Below the pieces are notes generated by a model. It was given only the letters and a program-made list of their open reading frames with translations. It had not been told where the DNA came from and did no database searches. A program made the translations under genes and the position numbers. From positions 3,913,501 to 3,977,500 of the forward strand of contig NZ_JAOVZQ010000001.1 of the NCBI RefSeq assembly GCF_026619435.1: a stretch of 64,000 nucleotides of DNA. Reading direction: 5' to 3'. Every line of letters begins with the position of its first letter. Positions within the stretch are counted from its first letter, which is position 1. This DNA is from Hoeflea ulvae (GTDB lineage: Bacteria > Pseudomonadota > Alphaproteobacteria > Rhizobiales > Rhizobiaceae). Positions 42,712 through 51,264 of this stretch are shown here, one piece after another.

Positions 42712-43899
42712 ATGCCATCGAAAATCACCCTCGCCCTTCTTCTCTCGAGCTTTCTGGCAACGCCGGCGCTGGCGCAAGCACCGGCCTGCGGCGGCAATTT
42801 CGCCCAGTTCCTCGAAGGCGTGCGCGCAGACGCGGTGGCGCGCGGCATCAGCGACGAGGTCGCCACCAAGGCTTTGCGCCGCGCCAGCATTGACAACAAG
42901 GTGCTCTCGCGCGACCGCGCACAGGGTGTGTTCCGGCAGACATTCTTGGAATTCTCCAGGCGCTCTGTCAGCGCCAACCGCATGCAGGTCGGCGCCCAGA
43001 AGATGAAGCAATATGCCAGCACCTTCGCCCGCGCCGAAGCCGAATATGGTGTTCCCGCCGCAGTGATCACGGCATTCTGGGGGCTGGAAACCGATTTTGG
43101 CGCGGTGCAGGGTGATTTCAACACACTCAACGCACTGGCAACGCTGGCCCATGACTGCCGCCGGCCCGAACTGTTCCGTCCACAGCTTCTGTCCGCCGTC
43201 GAGATGGTCGCCCGCGGTGATCTCGACCCGGCCACCACCACCGGCGCCTGGGCCGGTGAAATCGGCCAGGTCCAGATGCTCCCCAAGGACATTATCGCCT
43301 ATGGCGTCGATGGCGACGGCGACGGCCATGTCAATCTGAAGAAATCCTCGGAAGACGCCATCATGACCGCCGCCAGGTTCATCCAGGCGCTGGGCTGGCG
43401 CGCCGGCGACCCCTGGCTGGCGGAAGTCACGCTGCCTTCCGGCAATTTTCCGCTTGAAAAGACCGGCCTCGGCCAGGGCATGACGCTCAATGACTGGACC
43501 AGCCTTGGCGTCAGCTTCCGCAACGACGTGCCGTCCTCGAAGAATCTGCCGGCCGATCTGGTCCTGCCCCAGGGCCGCAACGGACCGGCCTTCCTGGTGT
43601 TTCCGAATTTCGAAATCTACCTCGAATGGAACCAGAGTTTCATCTACACCACCTCGGCCGCCTATTTTGCCACGCGCCTTGCCGGCGCCAAGCCCTATGA
43701 TGCAGGCAATCCCGGCGACGGACTTGGCGATGCGGCCATGAAACAACTGCAGCAGAAGCTCGCCGAACGCGGCCATGATGTCGGCAAGATCGACGGCATT
43801 CTCGGCGGCGGCACCCGCGCCGCCGTGCGCGCCGAACAGCTTCGCCTCGGCCTGCCGGCCGATGGCTGGCCCGATCAGGAGCTACTCGGCCGGCTTTGA
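42712..43899 (+). CDS. Lytic murein transglycosylase (MltB family) with peptidoglycan-binding domain
   Basis: A 395-residue exported enzyme: signal peptide MPSKITLALLLSSFLATPALA, an SLT-like MltB domain (about 25-325) and a C-terminal PG_binding_1 domain (MKQLQQKLAERGHDVGKIDG, about 345-395). The catalytic glutamate sits in AFWGLETDFGAVQG, followed by EIGQVQMLPKDIIAYGVDGDGDG and NFPLEKTGLGQGMTLNDW. It cleaves glycan strands in the periplasm. AGGAG lies 11 bases upstream, a slightly long spacing. The 3' end overlaps the convergent antiporter gene by 18 bases. Confidence 0.94.
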   Translation: MPSKITLALLLSSFLATPALAQAPACGGNFAQFLEGVRADAVARGISDEVATKALRRASIDNKVLSRDRAQGVFRQTFLEFSRRSVSANRMQVGAQKMKQYASTFARAEAEYGVPAAVITAFWGLETDFGAVQGDFNTLNALATLAHDCRRPELFRPQLLSAVEMVARGDLDPATTTGAWAGEIGQVQMLPKDIIAYGVDGDGDGHVNLKKSSEDAIMTAARFIQALGWRAGDPWLAEVTLPSGNFPLEKTGLGQGMTLNDWTSLGVSFRNDVPSSKNLPADLVLPQGRNGPAFLVFPNFEIYLEWNQSFIYTTSAAYFATRLAGAKPYDAGNPGDGLGDAAMKQLQQKLAERGHDVGKIDGILGGGTRAAVRAEQLRLGLPADGWPDQELLGRL

Positions 43900-45492
43900 G
43901 GTCTTCCTGCGCTTGGCCGGGGCAGCTTTCGGCTGCTCCGGTTTGACCTGCGCCTGCCCGTCGAGCGGCCCTGTCGCCGCCTGGTTGATCGATGGCGGCG
44001 GTGCCGCGGTTCCAGTGGCGTCAGGGTGAGCGTCGGGCATGTCCGAGAGTTCGACCACCAGCATCTGCTCATCCGTTGTCACCGTTTCAGGCCCGGCACC
44101 GCCATTCGCGGTCTCCTTGAGGACCGCGCGGCGCACCCGGCGCTGATACAGGGCGAAACGCACGGCGCGATAGCGCGCCCGCCCCGCCCAGACGACATTT
44201 TCCACGCCATCGAGTTCGCCCTCATAGGCCTGCGCCAGGGCCTCCTTGTAGGACCCCAGCCCTTCATTGGCGATCTCCTCGACCCGCTCCATCAGGTTGA
44301 ACCAGACCGGCGACACCAGCAGCGAGATCGCCGTCACCGCGATGGCCAGACGGTAGATGTCGGAGCCGAACGCCCCGGATGCAAAGCCGGCGGCGGCGAG
44401 CACGAAGGAGAATTCGCCGATCTGCGCCATCGACAGGCCGGCCAGCAGGGCGGTCTTCGGATCGGACCCGGTAATCCGCAGCAGAAAGATGTTGAGCGCC
44501 GTCTTCATGGCCACAACCAGGAACGCGGCAGCCAGTACCAGCCAGACATTTTCGAGAATGAAATCGAGGTCGATCAGCAGGCCGATCGACAGGAAGAACA
44601 CCACCAGCAGGATGCTCTGGATCGGCTCGATCACCGGAATCACCCGGCTGCGAAGCGTCGAATTGCCGACAATGATGCCGGCGAGAAAGGCGCCATAGAC
44701 CGGCGACAGCCCGGCAAGGCCCGACAGGGCCGCGGCTGAAAAGCACAGCGCCAGCGAGCCGATGGCCAGAAGATCGACATTGTCCTCGATCGCTTCGGCA
44801 AAGGGCAGCTTGAGCTTGGGATGGCGACCGAACCACCACAAAAGACCGGCCAGCAGCGCCACCGCCACCACCACCTTGAACACGACGTCGCCCAGTTCGA
44901 AGCTCTCGCCGCCCAGGCTCGAGACCAGGATCAGCATCGGCACCACCGCGAGATCCTGCGCGATCAGCACGCCGACGGCGACCCGGCCCGGCGCCTGGCG
45001 CAATTCGCCCATTTCATCGAGCATCTTCATCGCCACCACCGTGCTCGACAGCGCGATGATGAAGCCCAGGATCAGGGTTTCGGCCGGGCTTGCGCCGAGC
45101 ATGAATGCAAGCACTGCCGCCAGCACCATTGCGGCAACCAGCTGTCCTGCGGCCACCAGCACCGCCTGTTTGAGGCTCAGGATGAACGCCTTGATCGACA
45201 GTTCCATGCCGATGAAGAACAGCAAGATGATCACGCCCATTTCGGCCAGCAGCGAGACATTTTCTGACGTCGAGATCACGCCGAGCCCGGTCGGTCCGAG
45301 CGCCAGTCCGGCCAAGATGAACCCCACCAGCGGCGGTTGCTTGAGCCGCATGAATCCCAGCCCGAGCAGGGCCGCGATGGCGACGGCGATGGCGATCGAC
45401 ACCATGTGGTCGCCGTGATGAACGGCTTGATCGACAGCCTGTTCGACAACCCCGCCCACCGTCTCCACGGCACCCACGATTTGATCTTCCAT
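43882..45492 (-). CDS. CPA2-family cation:proton antiporter (KefB-like)
   Basis: A 536-residue membrane protein with about twelve helices of the Na+/H+ or K+/H+ exchanger domain: MRLKQPPLVGFILAGLALGP, LLFFIGMELSIKAFILSLK, LSSTVVAMKMLDEMGE and VGVLIAQDLAVVPML with the family's aspartate. A hydrophilic tail of about 130 residues follows. No RCK/TrkA-N nucleotide-binding domain is recognisable in it, unlike full-length KefB/KefC. The last 60 residues are rich in alanine, proline and lysine. AAGGAG lies six bases upstream of the start at 45492. It may control pH or potassium. Confidence 0.9.
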   Translation of the reverse strand: MEDQIVGAVETVGGVVEQAVDQAVHHGDHMVSIAIAVAIAALLGLGFMRLKQPPLVGFILAGLALGPTGLGVISTSENVSLLAEMGVIILLFFIGMELSIKAFILSLKQAVLVAAGQLVAAMVLAAVLAFMLGASPAETLILGFIIALSSTVVAMKMLDEMGELRQAPGRVAVGVLIAQDLAVVPMLILVSSLGGESFELGDVVFKVVVAVALLAGLLWWFGRHPKLKLPFAEAIEDNVDLLAIGSLALCFSAAALSGLAGLSPVYGAFLAGIIVGNSTLRSRVIPVIEPIQSILLVVFFLSIGLLIDLDFILENVWLVLAAAFLVVAMKTALNIFLLRITGSDPKTALLAGLSMAQIGEFSFVLAAAGFASGAFGSDIYRLAIAVTAISLLVSPVWFNLMERVEEIANEGLGSYKEALAQAYEGELDGVENVVWAGRARYRAVRFALYQRRVRRAVLKETANGGAGPETVTTDEQMLVVELSDMPDAHPDATGTAAPPPSINQAATGPLDGQAQVKPEQPKAAPAKRRKTSKPAE

Positions 45493-45801
45493 CCATGTCT
45501 CCTTGTGCAGCCAGCCTAGTGTGCTTTGCTGCGAATGCAAAACCCGGCCCGAAGAATTCGGATGGCCCCTTGCCCAGGTCGATCTGTTAACGCACGGGCA
45601 TGGCCGGATTTTGCAACCCCTCAAGATCAGCGCTGCAAATGCCGCAAGTGTTGCCGGGACATGCCGCAGAATAACCTTGCCAACGAGCTGGCATATTAGT
45701 ATGCATTTTACATCATGTGGCGAAATTTCCGTGTGATGCAGAGGAGAATATGCAGGTGATCTTCGAGGAGAAGATCGATTTGGTTTTGGGAGGAACTATC
45801 T
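45493..45801. promoter_or_regulatory. 309-bp intergenic region with a GCATA-TTAG-TATGC palindrome
   Basis: This gap separates the divergent antiporter and TRAP dctP genes. GCATATTAGTATGC at 45691-45704 is an inverted repeat. TTGCCA at 45677-45682 and TATGCA at 45700-45705 are spaced by 17 bases and could be the TRAP promoter, with the palindrome covering its -10. No regulator gene is adjacent. I see no gene in the gap. Confidence 0.45.
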
Positions 45802-46782
45802 ATGAAACTTCAAGAAATTGCACTGGCCGCATTGTCGGCAACCATGCTGACAGCCATGTCAGCGCCGGCATTTGCTGCGCCGACCACATTGAAATGGGCT
45901 CACGTCTACGAAGTCAGCGAACCTTATCACACCTGCGCCGTCGCGGCCTCGGATCTGCTGTCGAAAGCCACCGGTGACCGCTACAATATCGAAGTGTTTC
46001 CGGCCTCGTCGCTGGGCAAGGAAGTCGACATCAACGAAGGCCTCGGGCTCGGCACCGTCGACATCATCTACACCGGCCAGCTCTTTGCCGGCCGCTCCTA
46101 CGGACCGATCGCTATCGGCGGCGCGCCGTTCATGTTCCGCGACTACGATCACTGGGACAAGTACCGCAATTCCGATCTCTTCGGCGAAATGTCGAAGGGC
46201 TATGAGGATGCCTCCGGCAACCATATCACCTCGATGACCTATTACGGTCAGCGCCATGTCACCTCCAATGTCGAGATCAAGGCGCCGGCGGACATGGAAG
46301 GCCTGAAGATCCGCGTGCCCAACGCCCCGCTCTACATGATGTTCCCGCAGGCCGTCGGCGCCAATCCGACACCGATCGCCTTTGCCGAGGTCTATCTCGC
46401 GCTGCAGCAGGGCACGGTCGACGCCCAGGAAAACCCGCTGCCCACCATCCAGGCCAAGAAATTCTACGAAGTGCAGAAATTCATCACCCTGACCGGCCAT
46501 ATCAGCGATGCGCTGATGACCATCGTCGGCGGCCCGACCTGGGGCGGCATGAGCGCCGAGGATCAGGCGGCACTCGACGACGTGCTCGACCAGACAGCCG
46601 TCTGCGCCAGCGACCAGATCATCCAGAAGGAAAAGGATCTGGTGCAGTGGTTCCGCGACAACAATGTCACGGTCAACGAAGTCGACCGTGTCCCCTTCCG
46701 CGAAGCCACGATGAAGCTGCACAACGGGCCTGATGCCACCTGGGACCAGGCGACCTACGACAAGCTGCAGGCCATCGAGTAG
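45802..46782 (+). CDS. dctP: TRAP transporter solute-binding protein DctP (second system)
   Basis: A 326-residue periplasmic binding protein. The signal peptide is MKLQEIALAALSATMLTAM then SAPAFA, with the mature start at APTTLKWAHVY. Core landmarks are EGLGLGTVDIIYTGQLFA, MEGLKIRVPNAPLYMMFPQA, which holds the carboxylate-binding arginine, and NPTPIAFAEVYLALQQGTVDAQENPLP. The last two motifs are shared with acid-binding DctP proteins (C4-dicarboxylates, sialic acid, sugar acids). GGGAGG precedes the start. It heads a dctPQM operon. Confidence 0.94.
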   Translation: MKLQEIALAALSATMLTAMSAPAFAAPTTLKWAHVYEVSEPYHTCAVAASDLLSKATGDRYNIEVFPASSLGKEVDINEGLGLGTVDIIYTGQLFAGRSYGPIAIGGAPFMFRDYDHWDKYRNSDLFGEMSKGYEDASGNHITSMTYYGQRHVTSNVEIKAPADMEGLKIRVPNAPLYMMFPQAVGANPTPIAFAEVYLALQQGTVDAQENPLPTIQAKKFYEVQKFITLTGHISDALMTIVGGPTWGGMSAEDQAALDDVLDQTAVCASDQIIQKEKDLVQWFRDNNVTVNEVDRVPFREATMKLHNGPDATWDQATYDKLQAIE

Positions 46783-46803
46783 CCGGAACCGGACACAAGC
46801 GTT

Positions 46804-46828
46804 GCGCGGCGGCTTCAGGCCGCCGCGT
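46804..46828 (+). promoter_or_regulatory. 10-bp GC hairpin between dctP and dctQ (second system)
   Basis: GCGCGGCGGC at 46804-46813 and GCCGCCGCGT at 46819-46828 pair fully, counting one G-U, around a five-base loop (TTCAG). It lies about 20 bases after the dctP stop and 24 before the dctQ start. It lacks a T-run. Confidence 0.7.
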
Positions 46829-46852
46829 CTCAGTCCCTTCGGAGGTTGCCTG

Positions 46853-47419
46853 ATGTCGACAGAAGACAAATCCGCCGCTCAATCCTCGATCGCCAAGCTG
46901 ATTCACGAGGAGGACGAGGACCTGACCGGCTTCCAGGCCGATGACGGCCTTGTGCTGACCGTGTTCTGGGCACTGGCCTTTGTTGTCTTTTTGCAGTTTT
47001 TCACCCGCTATGTCCTCAACAACTCACTCGGCTGGACCGAGGAGATCGCCCGCTTTCTGCTGATCGCGGTGACCTTTCTCGGCGCCATTCTGGCTGTCCG
47101 GCGCGAAAGCCACATTGCCGTTGAACTGGCCTTCCGCTGGCTGTCGCGGCCGGTGCGCAAGCTTCTGCAATATTTCATCGATGTCGTCTCCATCGTGTTT
47201 TACGGCTTCATGGGAATCCTGTGCACCCAGGTGGCCGGCCGGACCCAGCAGATGATGGTCTCGATCAATTTTCCGAAATCCTCGCTCTACTGGTTCATCG
47301 CCGCCTGTTTTCTGGCCATGACCATCTATGCGGTGCTGGGGTTCTGGCGCCACCTGCGCACCGGCAGCAGCAGGCTGATCGACCCGGAAAACGCCAAGGT
47401 CATCGGCCCCACGCTTTGA
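46853..47419 (+). CDS. dctQ: TRAP transporter small permease DctQ (second system)
   Basis: A 188-residue membrane subunit with four helices: VLTVFWALAFVVFLQFFTRYV, then WTEEIARFLLIAVTFLGAIL with the conserved tryptophan-acidic start, the basic loop RRESHIAVELAF, and two C-terminal helices ending near AVLGFWRHL. The first 25 residues are acidic and cytoplasmic. GGAGG lies seven bases upstream of the start at 46853. It forms the complex with DctM, 43 bases downstream. Confidence 0.93.
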   Translation: MSTEDKSAAQSSIAKLIHEEDEDLTGFQADDGLVLTVFWALAFVVFLQFFTRYVLNNSLGWTEEIARFLLIAVTFLGAILAVRRESHIAVELAFRWLSRPVRKLLQYFIDVVSIVFYGFMGILCTQVAGRTQQMMVSINFPKSSLYWFIAACFLAMTIYAVLGFWRHLRTGSSRLIDPENAKVIGPTL

Positions 47420-47462
47420 CACATCCCGTCACCACATCCGACGCTTTGAGCAAAGGCATCTC

Positions 47463-48743
47463 ATGCTTCTGACCCTCCTCTTCGTCATGGTCCTCGCGCT
47501 GATCCTGCTCGGCGTCCCCGTCGCCATCGCCCTGGCCGGCTCTTCCGCCGTGTTCATCCTGCTCGACGGCCATGTTCCCGGCCTTGTCGTGGCCCACCGG
47601 ATGATCAACGGCGTCGATTCCTTCCCGCTCCTGGCCGTGCCCTTCTTCATCCTCGCCGGAAACCTGATGAACACCGCCGGCATCACCGAACGCATCTTCG
47701 ACTTCGCCAAGGCGCTGATCGGCTGGCTGCCGGGCGGGCTCGGTCACGTCAACATCGGTGCCTCGGTGATCTTCGCCGGCATGTCGGGCGCAGCTGTCGC
47801 CGATGCGGGCGGGCTCGGCGCCATCGAGATCAAGGCGATGCGCGACGCCAATTACGACCCCGGCTTCGCCGTCGGCATCACCGCCGCCTCCTCGACCATC
47901 GGCCCGATCATCCCGCCCTCCCTGCCGATGGTGATCTACGGCGTCGTCGCCGGCGCCTCTATCGGCCAGCTGTTTGCCGCCGGCTTCATTCCCGGCCTGC
48001 TGATGGCGGTGGCGCTGATGATCATGGTGGCGTTTTATGCCCGGCGCTACAAATACCCCCGCGACCAGGCCTTCAGGCTCTCGGTGCTGGGCCGCGCCTT
48101 CATGCATGCATTCCTGTCGCTGATGACGCCGGTGATCATTGTCGGCGGCATTCTTTCGGGCGCCTTCACCCCCACCGAGGCCGCCATCGCTGCTTGCGCC
48201 TGGGCGCTGGTTCTGGGGCTTTTCGTCTACCGCACGCTGACCATCCGGCGCTTCCTGAAGGTCTCGATGGACACGATCGAAACCACCTCGGTGGTGCTGT
48301 TCATCGTCGCCGCCGCCTCGATCTTTGCCTGGATCCTCACCTCGAACCGCGTGCCCGAGCATTTTGCCGCGCTGATCCTCGGCGTGTCGGAAAACCCGAT
48401 CATCGTGCTGCTTCTGATCAATGTCATCTTGCTGGTTGTCGGCTGCTTCATGGAAACCGTCGCAGCCATCACCATTCTGGTTCCGGTGCTGCTGCCGATC
48501 GCTGTCCACATCGGCGTTGATCCGGTGCATTTCGGGGTCATGTTGGTGCTCAACCTGATGATCGGGCTGCTTACCCCTCCGGTCGGCATGGTGCTCTATG
48601 TGCTCTCGCGGGTGTCCAAGGTGCCGTTCGAGCGCTGCGTGTCCGCCACCGCACCCTTCCTGATACCGCTGGTGGCGGTGCTGATGCTGGTGACCTTCTT
48701 CCCGATCTTCACCATGTGGCTGCCGACGCTGCTCTACCGCTGA
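47463..48743 (+). CDS. dctM: TRAP transporter large permease DctM (second system)
   Basis: A 426-residue membrane protein with about twelve helices. Landmarks are SFPLLAVPFFILAGNLMN, VIFAGMSGAAVADAGGLGAI, SSTIGPIIPPSLPMVIYG, SGAFTPTEAAIAACAWAL and IGLLTPPVGMVLYVLSRVS. This is the translocation subunit of the operon. No catabolic gene or regulator accompanies it, so its substrate is open. Confidence 0.95.
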   Translation: MLLTLLFVMVLALILLGVPVAIALAGSSAVFILLDGHVPGLVVAHRMINGVDSFPLLAVPFFILAGNLMNTAGITERIFDFAKALIGWLPGGLGHVNIGASVIFAGMSGAAVADAGGLGAIEIKAMRDANYDPGFAVGITAASSTIGPIIPPSLPMVIYGVVAGASIGQLFAAGFIPGLLMAVALMIMVAFYARRYKYPRDQAFRLSVLGRAFMHAFLSLMTPVIIVGGILSGAFTPTEAAIAACAWALVLGLFVYRTLTIRRFLKVSMDTIETTSVVLFIVAAASIFAWILTSNRVPEHFAALILGVSENPIIVLLLINVILLVVGCFMETVAAITILVPVLLPIAVHIGVDPVHFGVMLVLNLMIGLLTPPVGMVLYVLSRVSKVPFERCVSATAPFLIPLVAVLMLVTFFPIFTMWLPTLLYR

Positions 48744-48774
48744 GCCGCAGTTGGGTAAAAACCGGACGGTCAGA

Positions 48775-49020
48775 TCACAGCTTGTCGAACTCGTCCTTGT
48801 CGGTGGGCATCAGCATCACCGCCGTGGCCATCACCGCAAACCCGAAGGTGATGCCGAACGACATCATCAGGATGAACACGGCCGCGACCCGGCTCGAAGA
48901 GCCCCAGATCAGGTCGCCGAAGCCGTTGATGTTGAACCAGACCACCGCCGCGGCAACAGCCCAGCCGATCAGCACGCCGAGGGCCGAATTGACAAGGACG
49001 AAGCGGATCAGTTTCGGCAT
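48775..49020 (-). CDS. Small two-helix membrane protein, conserved hypothetical
   Basis: An 81-residue protein with two membrane helices (LVNSALGVLIGWAVAAAVVW, about 8-27, and VAAVFILMMSFGITFGFAVM, about 44-63) and a short acidic end (PTDKDEFDKL). GGAG lies nine bases upstream of the start at 49020. No known domain is recognised. Similar small proteins occur in Rhizobiales, but no role is established. It is convergent with the TRAP dctM gene. Confidence 0.75.
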   Translation of the reverse strand: MPKLIRFVLVNSALGVLIGWAVAAAVVWFNINGFGDLIWGSSSRVAAVFILMMSFGITFGFAVMATAVMLMPTDKDEFDKL

Positions 49021-49134
49021 GGCATGATCTCCGGGCAGCGCGCGGGTTGGACCTGAGCCGCAATCATAGCGCCAAACGGCGTCTCGCACCGCGTGACAGA
49101 TGCGCGCGGCGCCATGCCCGGCGGCCAGCCGGCA

Positions 49135-49614
49135 TCAAACCGCCTTGAAGACGTTCAGTGATCCATCGGTCTCCAGCACCACGGAATGGAGATCCGACAT
49201 CTCCGCCAAGCCATTGGCGTGCAGCGCCGCAAGGATCTCTTCCTTTGACACCCGCTCGCCACGCATCGCCTTGTCCTGGTAGGCGCCACGGTGGACCAGC
49301 AGTTTCGGGTTGCTCTTGACCAGGGTCTCGAAGGTCCGCGAACGCACCGACAGCCAGGTGATGGCAAACTGCAGGATGATCAGCAGCGCCAGGCCGGCAA
49401 TGCCTTCCACCAGCGGCACCGACTTGGTGATGATGATCGAGGACAGCATCGATCCCAGGCAGATGGTGACGATGAAATCAAAGGCGTTGAATTTGCTCAA
49501 TGTCCGCTTGCCGGAGGTCCTCAGCATAACAATCAGCGCCGCATAGGCGAGAACCCCGGTGATCAGAATGCGGCCAATGCCGGCCCAGTCGTCGAAAAAA
49601 ATCGGATTGTCCAT
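49135..49614 (-). CDS. DUF421/YetF-family membrane protein
   Basis: A 159-residue protein with three membrane helices in the first 80 residues (IGRILITGVLAYAALIVMLR, FIVTICLGSMLSSIII and VEGIAGLALLIILQFAITWL), then the cytoplasmic DUF421 domain: LVKSNPKLLVHRGAYQDKAM, SKEEILAALHANGLAEMSDL and VVLETDGSLNVF. The tRTSGKRTLSKFNAFDF loop between helices 1 and 2 is the family hallmark. The start at 49614 has GGAAGG upstream. The biochemical role is unknown. Confidence 0.9.
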   Translation of the reverse strand: MDNPIFFDDWAGIGRILITGVLAYAALIVMLRTSGKRTLSKFNAFDFIVTICLGSMLSSIIITKSVPLVEGIAGLALLIILQFAITWLSVRSRTFETLVKSNPKLLVHRGAYQDKAMRGERVSKEEILAALHANGLAEMSDLHSVVLETDGSLNVFKAV

Positions 49615-49733
49615 AATAGCCTTCCAGATCAATTCTAGCTCTGTAAAGCCGTCATCATCGCGCCGGGACACAGGGCCCCGCCCAACCAATGCCGGCACCG
49701 GTCAACCCGTGGGCAAGGCAATGGTTCCCTAAA

Positions 49734-49835
49734 GCGTGTTCCGAAAAGTGGGAACCGGTTTTCGGAAAAAACACGCGCCAAAACAAAAGCCTAAAGCACA
49801 TTGCATGAACACGATTGAATGCAATGTGCTTTAGG
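49734..49835. repeat. Rhizobiales-type palindromic intergenic repeat, two hairpins
   Basis: First unit, 49734-49776: GCGTGTT pairs with AACACGC, enclosing CCGAAAA and TTTTCGG. Second unit, 49790-49835: CCTAAAGCACATTGCAT is the exact reverse complement of ATGCAATGTGCTTTAGG around a 12-base loop. The style (TAAAGCGTGT, GAAAAGTGGGAACCGGTTTTCGG) matches the small dispersed palindromic elements common in Rhizobiales intergenic regions. It lies in the 285-bp gap between the DUF421 and decarboxylase genes. No second copy is seen in this window. Confidence 0.8.
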
Positions 49836-49899
49836 TGAGGCACGGCCACAGCAATCGATGGAACCGGCAGAGCCTGTTGCTCCGCCGTACCGTCCGGTC

Positions 49900-51120
49900 T
49901 TAATCCGCCATCGTTTCCAGGCTGGCAAAGCCGTCCGGCGCACCCTCGCCGCCAAACGGTGTCGTCACCTCGACGAAATCATCGGGATAGAACCCGTTGA
50001 AACGGGTTCTGAGCGACAGTGAATAGGCGCCGATATGGCCGATCTCGATCCAGTCGCCGGTGTCCACCGTTTCGGGCAGCCAGAACGGGCGTGACAGGAT
50101 GTCGACGGAATCGCAGGTCGCGCCGCAGACCTTGAACGGCACCACGTTTTCAGCCTTGCCCTTGCGGATGCGCCGCGCCGGATCGGGGATGAACCGCGCC
50201 GGCAGCGTGATCTTGCCGGTCCAGCTGTCCGACAGCGAGGCCCAGATGCCGTCATTGATGTAGAGCCGCTTGCCCTTGCGCAAGAGCACCCGCACGATCA
50301 GCGAGAACGCCCGCGCCACCACCACGCGGCCCGGCTCGGCCACCAGCGGCATGTCGTCAAAGGCCCATTCGGTGATGTTGGAGCGAAGCTCGCCCATCAG
50401 ATCCTCGAGCGGCGGCATCGGCTTGACCTTGCGGTTGGGATTGTGCCCGTAGACCGCGGGAAACCCGCCACCGACATCCAGCCCGACCAGCGCCACGCCG
50501 GCGCGGTTGCGCACCCAGTCGGCGGATTTGAGCGCCAGCTCGTAGGATTCGGCTTCCTCGACCTGGCTGCCGACGTGAAAGCACAGCCCCACCTTGAAGC
50601 CGATCCGGTCAAGCCGCTGCACCAGCTCCACTGCATGGCCCGGTGCTGCGCCGAATTTCTTCGACAGCTCATACATCGCGTGACCCTTGGTCTGCAGCCG
50701 CACGAAGATGCTGATCGAGCCCGGATCGAGATCCAGCGCCCGGACGATTCTGAGCACCTTGGCGATCTCGTCCTCGTGATCGAGCGACATCACCCTGATG
50801 CCGTATTTCTCCAGCGCCAGCCGGATGTCGGACTGCGCCTTGACCGGGTGCATATAGAGCATCTCGGCGGTCTTTGATGCTGCCCGCACCGCCTCGAACT
50901 CGCCCGGCGAGGCGACGTCGAAGATCTTGACCCCGGCTTCCACCAGCGTCTTGAGCACCATCGGCTCGCCATTGGTCTTGACCGCATAGGCCGTGTCGCC
51001 TGGAAACAGTGCCATGAACTGGCGGGCGTCCTGCTTGAGCACCTCGGGCCGGAAACAGTACAGCGGATGGTCCGGCCTGAGCTCGAGTGCGGCGTCGGTG
51101 CCGGTGGCGAATCGTTGCAT
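49900..51120 (-). CDS. Ornithine/lysine-type PLP decarboxylase (fold III)
   Basis: A 406-residue alanine-racemase-fold decarboxylase that would make putrescine or cadaverine. AYAVKTNGEP (about 43-52) holds the PLP lysine. LCFHVGSQVEEAESYELAL, VGLDVGGGFPAVYG and LVAEPGRVVVARAF form the phosphate-binding parts. VCGATCDSVDILSR carries the active-site cysteine and aspartate that select diamine precursors. The start at 51120 has GGAG about six bases upstream. Sequence alone does not decide between ornithine and lysine. An EamA exporter is divergent. Confidence 0.9.
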   Translation of the reverse strand: MQRFATGTDAALELRPDHPLYCFRPEVLKQDARQFMALFPGDTAYAVKTNGEPMVLKTLVEAGVKIFDVASPGEFEAVRAASKTAEMLYMHPVKAQSDIRLALEKYGIRVMSLDHEDEIAKVLRIVRALDLDPGSISIFVRLQTKGHAMYELSKKFGAAPGHAVELVQRLDRIGFKVGLCFHVGSQVEEAESYELALKSADWVRNRAGVALVGLDVGGGFPAVYGHNPNRKVKPMPPLEDLMGELRSNITEWAFDDMPLVAEPGRVVVARAFSLIVRVLLRKGKRLYINDGIWASLSDSWTGKITLPARFIPDPARRIRKGKAENVVPFKVCGATCDSVDILSRPFWLPETVDTGDWIEIGHIGAYSLSLRTRFNGFYPDDFVEVTTPFGGEGAPDGFASLETMAD

Positions 51121-51264
51121 AGGCGTCTCCAGATTGGTTCGCGACACTATCAACAGGCCGGACAACCGGCAAATGACACTGTTTGCATGAAGCATCGTGC
51201 GGTTTCGGGTGGAACCGGCTGTGTGCCTGTGCCATGCAGCGGCACATCCAGCAAGGAAGTTCCA

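Noticed and set aside
45750..45977. A frame starting with ATG after GAGGAGAAT just upstream of the second dctP
   Set aside because: It has a good ribosome binding site but overlaps the dctP signal-peptide coding region in another frame and shows no recognisable protein. It could be a leader but there is no further support.
47400..48530. A 376-codon minus-strand frame opposite dctM
   Set aside because: Composition (Asp, His, Gln, Gly repeats) is typical of antisense shadow of a membrane-protein gene.
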